From an uncultured delta proteobacterium (GTDB taxonomy: Bacteria > Myxococcota_A > UBA9160 > JAFDET01), in assembly GCA_947259215.1 (NCBI GenBank), contig CAMYLJ010000004.1, positions 1-64,000 of the forward strand: a stretch of 64,000 bases of DNA, in the 5' to 3' direction. Below the pieces are notes generated by a model, which did not search any database, was not told where the DNA came from, and worked only from the letters and a program-made list of their open reading frames with translations. The translations under genes were made by a program, and so were the position numbers. This document shows positions 34,578 to 43,198 of this stretch, piece by piece (the stretch's first letter is position 1; every line of letters starts with the position of its first letter).

Positions 34578-35687
34578 GTGGACTTCGAGGTCAGCGAGGA
34601 GCAGGAGCAGCTGCGGGCGTCGGTGGCCGACGTGCTCGCCCGCGAGTGCCCGCCCTCGCTGGCGCGCGCGCGGGTGGAGGGCGGCGACGCGCCCGTGCAG
34701 CCGTGGCGCTCCGCGGTCGAGCTCGGCTGGACGGGCATCGCCCTGCCCGAGGCCTGGGGCGGACTCGGTCTCTCCTTCGAGGAGCTCGGCCTGGTGGTGG
34801 AGGAGCACGGGCGCGCCCTGGCGCCGGGGCCCTTCCTGGCCACCACCACCTGGTTCGCGCCCCTGGTGCGCGAGACCGGTGACGAGGTGGCGGGCGCGCG
34901 CTGGCTCGCAGCCGTCGCGCGGGGCGAGTGCACCGGCAGCGCGGCCTGGGGGCCGGACCTCGCCGGGAGGGACGCCGGGGTGCGCGCGCGCCGCGACGGC
35001 GACGCCTGGATCCTCGAAGGCACGCAGCGGTTCGTGCTCGACGGCGACAGCGCCGACGAGCTGGCCGTGGCGGCGCAGGTCGAAGCCGGCGACGGCTGCG
35101 CGCTCTTCCTGGTGCCGCAGCAGGCGCTGAAGTGCCAGCGCGTGGTGTCTCTGGATGCGAGCCGGCCCCTGGCCCACGTGGGCTTCGACGGCGTACGGGT
35201 GGCACCGGACCGGGTACTGGGCGAGCCCGGCGCGTCGCGCGGCGTCCTCGCGCGCGCCCGCGAGGAGGCCAGCGTCGCGCTGGCGCTCGAGACGGTCGGC
35301 ACCTGCCGCACGCTCTTCGAGCGGGTGCTGGAGCATGCGCGCCAGCGCGTGCAGTTCGGCCGGCCGATCGGATCTTTCCAGGCCGTGCAGCACAAGTGCG
35401 CCGACATGTTCGTGCAGATCGAAAAGGCCCGGGCCACGGCGCATTTCGCCATGATGGTGATCGCCGAGGACGATCCGCGCCGCGCGCTGGCCGCATCCCT
35501 CGCCAAGGCCGCCGCCGGAGATTGCCAGCGCCTGGTGGCAAAGGAGGCCATCCAGATCCACGGAGGCATGGGCTTCACCTGGGAGAGCGACGTCCACCTG
35601 TTCGCCCGGCGCGCGAAGACCGGCGATCTCCTGCTCGGCACGGCGCGCGAGCACCGCGCCCGCCTGGCCGCGCTGCTGGAGCTGTAG
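34578..35687 (+). CDS. Acyl-CoA dehydrogenase, subunit A (short form)
   Basis: A 369-residue acyl-CoA dehydrogenase from GTG. It has the N-terminal helical domain (LPEAWGGLGLSFEELGLVVEE), the middle beta domain and the C-terminal helix bundle (RVQFGRPIGSFQAVQHKCADM; IHGGMGFTWESDVHLFARRA). The FAD-site motif (WCLGMSEPGAGSD in the partner) is degraded here to SAAWGPDLAGRD. That pattern, with a complete partner encoded four bases downstream, is what is seen in heterotetrameric dehydrogenases such as mycobacterial FadE28-FadE29. It likely acts on a bulky or cyclic acyl-CoA. Confidence 0.85.
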   Translation: MDFEVSEEQEQLRASVADVLARECPPSLARARVEGGDAPVQPWRSAVELGWTGIALPEAWGGLGLSFEELGLVVEEHGRALAPGPFLATTTWFAPLVRETGDEVAGARWLAAVARGECTGSAAWGPDLAGRDAGVRARRDGDAWILEGTQRFVLDGDSADELAVAAQVEAGDGCALFLVPQQALKCQRVVSLDASRPLAHVGFDGVRVAPDRVLGEPGASRGVLARAREEASVALALETVGTCRTLFERVLEHARQRVQFGRPIGSFQAVQHKCADMFVQIEKARATAHFAMMVIAEDDPRRALAASLAKAAAGDCQRLVAKEAIQIHGGMGFTWESDVHLFARRAKTGDLLLGTAREHRARLAALLEL

Positions 35688-35691
35688 CCCC

Positions 35692-36894
35692 ATGAAGCTG
35701 CACTACGACGACGCCACCGAGCGTTTCCGAGCCGAGCTGCGGGCCTGGCTCGAGGAGAACCAGCCGGACGTCGCTGCGGTGCGGGCGGATCCGTCGAGGT
35801 CGTCGGCCCACGTGCCGGAGTGGGCGCGCGCCTGGCAGGAGCGGCTCTTCGACGCCGGCTGGCTGGTGCCGGGCTGGCCGCCGGAGCTCGGTGGGCGGAA
35901 CGCCACGCCGGTGCAGCAGCTGGTGTACTTCGAGGAGATGGCCCGGATCCCGGTGATGCGGAGCTACAATCCACAGGGGTTGACGATCATCGCGCCGTCT
36001 CTGCGCGACTTCGCCAGCCCGGCGCAGCAGGCGCGGTTCCTGGTACCGTCGCTGCGCGCGCAGATCACCTGGTGCCTGGGGATGAGCGAGCCCGGCGCGG
36101 GGAGCGACCTGGCCGGTCTCCAGACCCGGGCCGAGCTCCAGGGCGATCGCTTCCTGGTGACCGGCCAGAAGGTGTGGACCTCCGGCGCCGCCCACTCCGA
36201 CTTCTGCTTCTGCTTCGTGCGCACGGATTCCGAGGCGCCGAAGCACCGCGGCATCAGCGTGCTCGTGATCGACATGCGCAGCCCGGGCATCGACGTGCGT
36301 TCCATGCCCGAGCTCACCGATCGCGAGCGGGCGGACTTCAACGAGGTCTTCTTCGATGGCGTCGTGGTGCCGCGGGAGAACCTGGTGGGCCCGCTCAACC
36401 AGGGCTGGTCCATGGCCGCCGGCTCGTTGGCCCACGAGCGGGGGATGCTCTGGACCAGTCAGGCGGCGCGTCTCGAGCAGCAGATCGACCGGCTGCGCGA
36501 GCTGGCGCGCACGCCGGGCTCGGACGGCCGCCGGCTCGGCGAGGACGCCGTCTTCCGCGACCGGGTCGCGTCCCTGTACGTGGACGTGCAGGCGCTGCGC
36601 TGCATGGGCTACCGCGGCTTCGCCAAGTTCGCCCACGGCGAGGCCGCGCCCGAGCACTCGGTGCTGAAGCTCTTCGGCAGCGAGATCGAGCAGCGACTGT
36701 GCCTCGTGGCCCTGGAGGCGCAGGGCGCCGAGGGGCTCGACGTCGACTGGGCGGGCTTCGGGATGATGGGCGACCGGGAGCCGCCGTGGGCCAACCGCTA
36801 TCTCCACACCTTCGCCAACACCATCGCGGGCGGAACCTCGGAGATCCAGCGCAACATCATCGCCCAGCGGGTCCTGGGTCTGCCGCGTTCCTGA
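35692..36894 (+). CDS. Acyl-CoA dehydrogenase, subunit B (catalytic)
   Basis: A 400-residue acyl-CoA dehydrogenase. FAD/substrate motifs are intact (WCLGMSEPGAGSD, VTGQKVWTSGA, AGGTSEIQRNIIAQRVLGLP). The MCAD-type catalytic glutamate before GTS is glycine here; SLAHERGM holds a glutamate at the position used by isovaleryl-CoA-type enzymes, which I take as the base. The GYRG and FGSEIEQR segments fit the FadE29-like half of heteromeric enzymes. The 3' end overlaps the convergent sulfatase gene by 38 bases. Confidence 0.9.
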   Translation: MKLHYDDATERFRAELRAWLEENQPDVAAVRADPSRSSAHVPEWARAWQERLFDAGWLVPGWPPELGGRNATPVQQLVYFEEMARIPVMRSYNPQGLTIIAPSLRDFASPAQQARFLVPSLRAQITWCLGMSEPGAGSDLAGLQTRAELQGDRFLVTGQKVWTSGAAHSDFCFCFVRTDSEAPKHRGISVLVIDMRSPGIDVRSMPELTDRERADFNEVFFDGVVVPRENLVGPLNQGWSMAAGSLAHERGMLWTSQAARLEQQIDRLRELARTPGSDGRRLGEDAVFRDRVASLYVDVQALRCMGYRGFAKFAHGEAAPEHSVLKLFGSEIEQRLCLVALEAQGAEGLDVDWAGFGMMGDREPPWANRYLHTFANTIAGGTSEIQRNIIAQRVLGLPRS

Positions 36895-38554
36895 GGGTGC
36901 GGCGTCGCCAGGCGCGGGCGACGAGAAGCGAGACCAGCACGAGCAGCCCGGCCACACCACCCGCGGCCCAGCGGGCAACCGAGAGCGCCCACGGCCACGG
37001 CACGACACCCGCCTCTTCGGCCCAGGCGTCCCACAGGGCGGCCAGGCGCTTCGCCTCGTGGGGGTACACCCAGGACACGTCGTTCTTCTCGGTGCGATCG
37101 CGGCGCAGGTCGTAGAGCTCCCAGGGGCCGCGCCACGGCGCCACCAGCTTCCAGCGCCCGTCGCGTACCGCCCGGTTGCCCTCGTGCTCCCAGAACATCG
37201 GCCCGCGCTCGCGCCCCTCTCCCCGCAGCAGCGGTGCCAGGCTCTCGCCGGAGAGTCCGGGCGGCATCGGTGCACCCGCCAGCTCCAGCAGCGTCGGCAG
37301 GACGTCCACCACCTGGGCTGGCGAGCGTTCGAGCGCACCGGGCTCGCGCGCGAGCCCCCTCGGCCAGTGTACGACCAAGGGCGAGGCGATCCCGCCTTCG
37401 TGCAGATCCGCCTTGTTGCCGAGGAAGGGTGCGTTGGAGACGTCGGACCAGCCCGGTCCGTAGCTCTGGAACGTGTCGGCAGGCCCGGGTGCCACGCCGG
37501 GTTGGTTGCCGTAATGCTCCGGCGTCCACAGGCCGAGCAAGCGTCGCAGGCGTGCGTCGCGCAGCGAGAGCTCCTCGTCGGAGGCGCCGTTGTCGGACAG
37601 GAACAGGATCAGCGTGTCATCGAGCCTGCGGGTATCGCGCAGCGCCGCCACGACCTCCTCCACGGCACGGTCCATGCGGTCCACCATGGCGGCGTACGCG
37701 CGCATGCGTGCGGCCTGCCAGGCCTCGTCGTCGACCTCGTACCAGGACGGGACGCGCGGATCGCGATCCGACAGGCCCCAGGTATCGTCCGCGATGCCGA
37801 CCCGCTCGAGGCCCTGCATCCGGTAGGCGCGCCAGATTTCCCAGCCCCGCTCGTACACGCGCTCGTAGCGCGCCATGTCCTGCCGGTGGGCGTGGAGCGG
37901 CCAGTGGGGCGCGGTGAAGGCGACGTACAGGAAGAGGGGTTCGTCGCCGGCACGCGTCGCGTGCTCGCGCACGAAGCGCGCCGCCTCGAAGCCGATCGCG
38001 TCGGTCAGGTGGAAGGAGGCGTCGCTCGCGTAGGCCTCGGCCCCGTCGCCCTCGACGAGTGACGGGTCCCAGTAGTCCGAGGCGCCCTGGATCACCCCGA
38101 AGAAGCGCTGGAAGCCCCGAGCCACGGGGCCCGTCCCGTCGTCGGCGCCCCGCCGCGACAGGTGCCACTTGCCGCTCATGGCGGTCGCGTAGCCCGCTCC
38201 GCGCAGCAGCTCGGCCAGGGTCGCAACGTCGGCCGGCAGGACGCCGGCGTAGGCGGGGGCGGAGGATGCCAGGTCCGGCAGGTGGCCGAACCCGACCCGG
38301 TGTGGGTCGCGGCCCGTCAGCAGCGCGGCCCGGGTCGGGCTGCAGCGCGGTGTCACGTAGAACTGCGTGAAGCGCAGCCCGGCGGCGGCAAGCGCGTCGA
38401 GGGCGGGAGTCTGGATCTCGCCGCCGTAGCTCCCGATGTCGGAGTAGCCGAGGTCGTCGGCGAGGAAGATCACCACGTTGGGCCGCGGCGCGTCGGCTGC
38501 GCCCGCGGCCTGGGCCAGCAGCAGGCTCGCGGCGGCGATCAGCCCGCGCGCCAC
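36857..38554 (-). CDS. Sulfatase (type I, formylglycine) with C-terminal anchor
   Basis: A 565-residue enzyme. A signal peptide (LIAAASLLLAQAAGAADA) is followed by the arylsulfatase fold: metal aspartates 33-34 in FLADDLGYSD, and RCSPTRAALLTGR, in which Cys71 is converted to formylglycine. SGKWHLS and APHWPLHAH hold further active-site residues. A C-terminal helix (VAGLLVLVSLLVA) with a basic tail anchors it to the membrane. It should release sulfate from an organic sulfate in the periplasm; no formylglycine-generating enzyme or anSME gene is in the window. GTG start, overlapping the preceding amidohydrolase gene by 16 bases. Confidence 0.9.
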   Translation of the reverse strand: MARGLIAAASLLLAQAAGAADAPRPNVVIFLADDLGYSDIGSYGGEIQTPALDALAAAGLRFTQFYVTPRCSPTRAALLTGRDPHRVGFGHLPDLASSAPAYAGVLPADVATLAELLRGAGYATAMSGKWHLSRRGADDGTGPVARGFQRFFGVIQGASDYWDPSLVEGDGAEAYASDASFHLTDAIGFEAARFVREHATRAGDEPLFLYVAFTAPHWPLHAHRQDMARYERVYERGWEIWRAYRMQGLERVGIADDTWGLSDRDPRVPSWYEVDDEAWQAARMRAYAAMVDRMDRAVEEVVAALRDTRRLDDTLILFLSDNGASDEELSLRDARLRRLLGLWTPEHYGNQPGVAPGPADTFQSYGPGWSDVSNAPFLGNKADLHEGGIASPLVVHWPRGLAREPGALERSPAQVVDVLPTLLELAGAPMPPGLSGESLAPLLRGEGRERGPMFWEHEGNRAVRDGRWKLVAPWRGPWELYDLRRDRTEKNDVSWVYPHEAKRLAALWDAWAEEAGVVPWPWALSVARWAAGGVAGLLVLVSLLVARAWRRRTLRNAADPGPAGR

Positions 38555-39930
38555 AGGAGCTCGCCGGCGCGGAGGGTGGCGGCGACGTGCCGGCTCGCGA
38601 GGGAGTGGCGCGCGCTCGCCCAGGGCCGGTCCAGCAGACAGAAGTCGGCCCGGCTCCCGACGCGGATCCGGCGGGGCGGCCCGCCGGGCGCGTGCGGGTC
38701 GCCCGCAAAGAGCGCGAGCGCCCGCTCCGGGGCGACACGCTCCGCGCCTGCGAGCAGGGCGCCGTCCTGCGTGCGCCGTTCCACGGCTGCCCGCATCGCG
38801 AGCCAGGGATCCGGGTCTCCGAAGGGAGCGTCGGTCCCGGCGGCCAGCGGCACGCCGGCGCTCTCGAAGCCGCGACAGCGGTAGAGCCAGGGGCGGTCGG
38901 CGGGATCGACCTCGCGCAGGTAGGCGTCGCCGCGCTCCCGCACGAAGCCAGGCTGGGTGACCACGCGAAGCGGCAGCTCCGCCACCAGCGCCACCAGGTC
39001 CGGCGGCGCCACCGACGCGTGCTCGATGCGATCCCCGGGATGCGCGCCCGCGCCCGCCAGGGCCGCCGCCGCCAGCACGAGCTCGCTGCGGGTGACGCAG
39101 TGCACCGCCACGGGTCGCCCGTCCGCGTGGGCGCGCGCCACGGCGGCCTCGAGCTCGTCGAGCCGCGGCAGCGCCGACTCGCGCAGCACGAGCTTCACGG
39201 CGCCGCGCTCGATGTCGGGATGGCGTACCGGCGGCAGCTTGGCGCCACCCATCACGACGATCCGCTGCGGCAGGGCGCCTCGCTCGCTCGCCTCCACGAA
39301 GGCCGCCAGGGTCGCCGCGTCATTGTGGGGCGTGGCGTCGGTCACGCCCGTCACTCCGAAGCGCAGGAGCTGGCGCCCCACGGCCGCCAGGTCCGGCGCT
39401 TCGCCGGGTCCGAGCCGCTCGCGCAGCCAGCCGTCGAGACCGAACAGGCGGCCGTTCGCCCGACCGGAGCGGTCGCGCTCGACGCCAGGGGCGTCGGCGC
39501 CGCGGTCGAGGCCGGCCCGCGCGCACGCCGCGGAGTTCAGCATCCAGAGCGCGCCGCTCCGATGCTGCACGCGCAGCGGTCGCGTGGGGACGAGGGCGTC
39601 TAGCAGGGTCCGGTCCAGCGGACCGGCCACGCTCTCGTGATAGCCGACGCCGCGGATCCAGCCGGTCCCGGGAGCCGTCGCCAGCGCGCCCGCCAGCGCG
39701 TCGCGGTTGCGCACGCGCGGCGGACCGCACGCGACCGAGCCGCGGGCTGCCGCCAGCGCGAAGAGGTGGAGGTGGTGGTCGTGCAACCCGGGCAGCAGGG
39801 CGCCGCCGGCGGCCAGGAACACGGGCTCGTCGGGGATCCGCGTCAGCGCCGGCCCCAGCTCGATCACGCGGCCCGCGCGGATGCGGACGTCGAGCTCGCG
39901 GCCCTCCACTTCCGCGCGCGCGATCAGCAT
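38539..39930 (-). CDS. Amidohydrolase family 3 (YtcJ-like)
   Basis: A 463-residue hydrolase of the amidohydrolase-3 group. LPGLHDHHLHLF holds the first metal histidines, AVHCVTRSE and RIEHASV give two more, and AAGTDAPFGDPDPW carries the catalytic aspartate. The N-terminal and C-terminal strands (RVIELGP; SRADFCLLDRP) build the small beta-sandwich typical of the family. Members hydrolyse N-acyl or cyclic amide bonds. It overlaps the CoA-transferase gene upstream by seven bases and the sulfatase downstream by 16, so the three are one minus-strand operon. Confidence 0.85.
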   Translation of the reverse strand: MLIARAEVEGRELDVRIRAGRVIELGPALTRIPDEPVFLAAGGALLPGLHDHHLHLFALAAARGSVACGPPRVRNRDALAGALATAPGTGWIRGVGYHESVAGPLDRTLLDALVPTRPLRVQHRSGALWMLNSAACARAGLDRGADAPGVERDRSGRANGRLFGLDGWLRERLGPGEAPDLAAVGRQLLRFGVTGVTDATPHNDAATLAAFVEASERGALPQRIVVMGGAKLPPVRHPDIERGAVKLVLRESALPRLDELEAAVARAHADGRPVAVHCVTRSELVLAAAALAGAGAHPGDRIEHASVAPPDLVALVAELPLRVVTQPGFVRERGDAYLREVDPADRPWLYRCRGFESAGVPLAAGTDAPFGDPDPWLAMRAAVERRTQDGALLAGAERVAPERALALFAGDPHAPGGPPRRIRVGSRADFCLLDRPWASARHSLASRHVAATLRAGELLWRAG

Positions 39931-41189
39931 GCGGCACCCAGTTCGTGGAGAACCCGCCGCGTGTCGGCGCCGAGGGCGCGGGCCCGCCCGCGCGGGCGGC
40001 GCGCGCGCGGCGCGGCCACCGGCGCCGTGCCGGCGTCGGTCGCCACCTCCCAGCCGGAGCGGGTGCGTCGCACGCGCGCCCCGGTCCGGGCGTCGCCCTC
40101 GGCCAGGACGCTCGCCACCACGCTGCAGAGCGAGAGGTCGAGCAGCGCGCCCCCGCCTCGCCGCCAGCTGCACCAGGCGGCGAGCGCGGCGTGCATCCCC
40201 GTCAGCGGGTCGGCGATGGCGTCGCCGCAGAAGAGCGGGGAGTCGGGCGCGCCGGTGGCGGCCGCCAGGCCCGCCGCGGCCGCCGCGTCGTCGCCGAAGG
40301 CCACCCAGCCGGCCTCGGGCTCGCGGCGGCCGTAGCCCGAGAGGGCGATCCAGCTGCGCCCGGGTCGCGCCGCCACCCAGTCGTTCGCGTCGATTCCGAG
40401 CTGGGCCAGCGCGCGCGGCCGCGACGCCTCCACCACCACATCGGCGTGCTCGATGAGCCGCGCCAGGGCGCCGCGTCCCTCGCGCGTGTCGAAGTCCAAG
40501 GCCACGCTCGCCTTGCCGGCGTGGAGCAGGTCGAAGAAGGCGCGCGGGCCGAAGCGCGCGCCGTCGGGACGCGCGCGGCTCTCGAGCTTCACGACCCGTG
40601 CGCCCGCGCTGCGCAGCAGGTGTGTGGCGAGCGGTCCGGCCCAGAGCGACGAGAGATCGACCACCAGGGGCCTCGCGCTCGCCGCCGGGCGTTTCCGCGG
40701 GCCGCGCGCCGCCAGGCGCAGCCACGCGCACCCGCTCGGCTCCGGCGCGTCCGCGGGCGCCGCCGCCAGGCCGAGCAGCCGCGCACGCGCCACCAACGCC
40801 GCCACGGCTTCGCGGGCCACGCCGCGTTGCACCGCGGGCCAGGGATCCGCACCCGGCGACTCCTCGCCGAGCCACGCCGGCAACAGCGCGCGGTCGTCGG
40901 CGCGCGGAAGGTTCAGCGCCAGCCAGCCGTCCGCAGCGCGCAGCAACCGGCAGCTTCCGCCCGGTGCGACCCGGCCGCGCCGCGCGAGGCCGAGGCAGGC
41001 CGCGCGCTCGCCCAGCAACGCGGCGCCGTCGAGCGCGGCCAGCTCCGCGCTGCCGGAGCGGCGGGCGAGCTCGGCGACCAGCGCACGCGCGCGCGTCGCC
41101 AGCGGAGCGGGGGCGAGACGCGGCGTCCCGCCGGGCGGGCCGGAGAGCGCCATCGCGCCCGATCGCGCCCAGACCAGTGCCGGGTGCAC
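39924..41189 (-). CDS. CaiB/BaiF-type CoA-transferase with atypical N-terminus
   Basis: A 421-residue protein. GTG at 41189 is chosen because GGAGGAGGAAAGAGA stands directly before it; ATG at 41153 is in frame but has no such site. Residues about 165-400 are a CaiB/BaiF domain (PLVVDLSSLWAGPLATHLL; catalytic aspartate in CGDAIADPLTGMHAAL). The first about 150 residues, with LALNLPRADDRALLPAW, resemble the small C-terminal domain of the family placed in front, as if circularly permuted or fused from a second copy. Head of the operon with amidohydrolase and sulfatase. Confidence 0.75.
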   Translation of the reverse strand: MHPALVWARSGAMALSGPPGGTPRLAPAPLATRARALVAELARRSGSAELAALDGAALLGERAACLGLARRGRVAPGGSCRLLRAADGWLALNLPRADDRALLPAWLGEESPGADPWPAVQRGVAREAVAALVARARLLGLAAAPADAPEPSGCAWLRLAARGPRKRPAASARPLVVDLSSLWAGPLATHLLRSAGARVVKLESRARPDGARFGPRAFFDLLHAGKASVALDFDTREGRGALARLIEHADVVVEASRPRALAQLGIDANDWVAARPGRSWIALSGYGRREPEAGWVAFGDDAAAAAGLAAATGAPDSPLFCGDAIADPLTGMHAALAAWCSWRRGGGALLDLSLCSVVASVLAEGDARTGARVRRTRSGWEVATDAGTAPVAAPRARRPRGRARALGADTRRVLHELGAAC

Positions 41190-41227
41190 TCTCTTTCCTC
41201 CTCCGCCGGAATCGGGAACACTAGCAC

Positions 41228-41280
41228 CGCAAGCGCCGCCGCCCGGGGCGGCGCGCGCAGCGAGCCGTAGGCGAGCGAAG
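41228..41280. repeat. Dispersed intergenic repeat, copy B
   Basis: A 53-base GC-rich element beginning CGCAAGCGCCGCC and ending AGCGAGCCGTAGGCGAGCGA plus AG. The left half can fold on itself (GCGCCGCC against GGCGGCGC). It matches 50948-50998 over its whole length apart from two small indels in the loop and two base changes. It lies between the divergent CoA-transferase and 103-aa genes. Confidence 0.75.
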
Positions 41281-41383
41281 GCCGGGCCGTCGGGCGCAGC
41301 CCGACGAAGGCTGAGGATAAGAGGCGCGCCGCCGCCCGGAGCTCCGGCGAAGGCCCAGGATGAGTGAGGCACCGCGAACCCCC

Positions 41384-41695
41384 ATGCCCCAGATCAAGCC
41401 CGGCACGCGCTTGCGCAGCGCGGTCTGCGCCAGCGAGGTGATGGTGGTGGCGGCTCCGAAGGAGTCCGTGGAGCTCTCCTGCGGCGGCGCCCCCATGTGC
41501 GAGCTGTCCGCCGAGCCGGCCGCCGGAGCCAGCCTCGACCCGGCCGCCGCCGGCGGCACCCAGCTCGGCAAGCGCTACGTGAACGAGAGGGGCGATCTCG
41601 AGCTCCTGTGCACGAAGCCCGGCGAGGGCTCGCTGGCCTGCGCCGGCACCGCCATGACCATCAAGGGAGCCAAGCCCCTCCCCTCCTCGGACTGA
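41384..41695 (+). CDS. 103-aa hypothetical protein coupled to CoA ligase
   Basis: A small protein beginning MPQIKPGTRLRSAVCASEVM and containing VELSCGGAPM and LELLCTKPGEGSLACAG. Conserved-looking cysteines (AVC, LSCGG, LLC, LAC) suggest a metal or Fe-S site, with short beta strands between. The start at 41384 fits the family-like opening; ATG at 41360 would add eight residues. It ends three bases before the acyl-CoA ligase gene. I recall similar small proteins beside AMP-dependent ligases in actinobacteria, but I cannot assign a function. Confidence 0.65.
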   Translation: MPQIKPGTRLRSAVCASEVMVVAAPKESVELSCGGAPMCELSAEPAAGASLDPAAAGGTQLGKRYVNERGDLELLCTKPGEGSLACAGTAMTIKGAKPLPSSD

Positions 41696-41698
41696 GTC

Positions 41699-43198
41699 AT
41701 GAACCTGATGATGCTGCTCGAGATGGCCCGGTCGGGATTCGGTGACCGGGTGGGCCTGGTGAGCGGCGACGTCCGGCTCCGCTACGCGGACCTCTTCGCC
41801 ATGGCCGGCGCCGCGGCGCAGGAGCTGGCGGGCTCGGGAGCGAAGCATCTCGCGTTCCTCGACGTGGCGAGCCCCGCGCTTCCCGTGTCGCTCTTCGCCA
41901 GCGCCTGGGCGGGCCTTCCGTTCGCGCCGCTGAGCTACCGGCTCACCGGCGACGAGCTCGACGCGCTGCTCGAGCGGCTCGCGCCCGCCTACCTGGTGAC
42001 CGATGCCGAGCGCGCCGAGGCGCTGGCCGGGGGCGCGGTCGCCGCGGCGCGCGGCTGCGACGCCTTCCTCGAGGCGGCGCGCGCGGGCGGCGCGGCGGGC
42101 GAGTGGTCGATGGACCCCGACGCGATCGCCGTCCTGCTCTTCACGAGCGGCACCACCGGAGCGCCCAAGGCGGCCGTCCTGCGCCACCAGCACCTGGTGT
42201 CCTACATCCTCGGCTCCGTCGAGTTCGGGGCGGCAGGCGAGGACGAGGCCGCGCTGGTGTCGGTGCCGCCCTATCACATCGCCGGCATCGCGGCGGTGCT
42301 GTCGTCGGTCTACGCGGGGCGACGCATCGTGCAGCTGGCGAGCTTCGACGCGGAGGCGTGGATCGCACTGGCGCGCAGCGAGCAGGTGACGAACGCCTTC
42401 GTGGTGCCGACCATGCTGGCGCGGATCGTGGACGCGCTCGAGGCGAGTGCGGATTCGTCCCTCCCGAGCCTGCGGGCGCTGGCCTACGGCGGCGGCAAGA
42501 TGCCCCAGGCGGTGATCGAGCGCGCGATGCTTCTCTTGCCCGAGACGAGCTTCACCAACGCCTACGGTCTCACCGAGACCAGCTCCACGATCGCGGTGCT
42601 GACGCCCGAGGACCATCGTGCCTCCGCCTCCGGCGACGACCCCGGCCTGCGCCGGCGCCTGGTCTCCGTGGGCAGGCCCCTGCCCGGCGTCGAGCTCGAG
42701 ATCCGCGATGAAGACGGCAAGCCCGTCGGGCCCGGCGAGCGCGGAGAGATCCACGTGCGCGGCGAGCAGGTGTCCGGCGAGTACCTGGGCCGCGGCAGCG
42801 CGCTCCTGGCCGACGGCTGGTTCCCGACCCGCGATGCGGGCTCCCTCGACGACGAGGGCTACCTGTTTCTCCAGGGACGCATCGACGACGTGATCGTGCG
42901 CGGCGGCGAGAACCTCTCGCCCGGCGAGATCGAGGACGTGCTGTTGGAGCACCCGGACGTGGCCGACTGCGCGGTGGTCGGAATCCCCGACGAGCAGTGG
43001 GGGGAGGCCGTCGCCGCCGTGGTGGTGCCGCGGACCGGAGCGGCGCGCGACGCCGACGCCCTGCGCGGCTGGGTGCAGGAGCACCTGCGCTCCTCGCGCA
43101 CGCCGGAGCGCGTCGTCTTCCGCGACGAGCTTCCGTACGGCGAGACCGGGAAGCTCCTGCGCCGGCGCGTGCGCGAGGAGCTGGCCGGGGACGCGTGA
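41699..43198 (+). CDS. AMP-dependent acyl-CoA synthetase/ligase
   Basis: A 499-residue ANL-superfamily ligase. The P-loop is LLFTSGTTGAPKAAV, then NAYGLTETSS (A5), DAGSLDDEGYLFLQGR (A7/A8 hinge) and the catalytic lysine in YGETGKLLRR at the C-terminus. It activates a carboxylic acid to acyl-AMP and then acyl-CoA. At 499 residues it is the short acyl/aryl form. The stop overlaps the following GTG (GTGA), so ligase and crotonase are made together, giving activation and hydration steps of one pathway. Confidence 0.9.
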   Translation: MNLMMLLEMARSGFGDRVGLVSGDVRLRYADLFAMAGAAAQELAGSGAKHLAFLDVASPALPVSLFASAWAGLPFAPLSYRLTGDELDALLERLAPAYLVTDAERAEALAGGAVAAARGCDAFLEAARAGGAAGEWSMDPDAIAVLLFTSGTTGAPKAAVLRHQHLVSYILGSVEFGAAGEDEAALVSVPPYHIAGIAAVLSSVYAGRRIVQLASFDAEAWIALARSEQVTNAFVVPTMLARIVDALEASADSSLPSLRALAYGGGKMPQAVIERAMLLLPETSFTNAYGLTETSSTIAVLTPEDHRASASGDDPGLRRRLVSVGRPLPGVELEIRDEDGKPVGPGERGEIHVRGEQVSGEYLGRGSALLADGWFPTRDAGSLDDEGYLFLQGRIDDVIVRGGENLSPGEIEDVLLEHPDVADCAVVGIPDEQWGEAVAAVVVPRTGAARDADALRGWVQEHLRSSRTPERVVFRDELPYGETGKLLRRRVREELAGDA

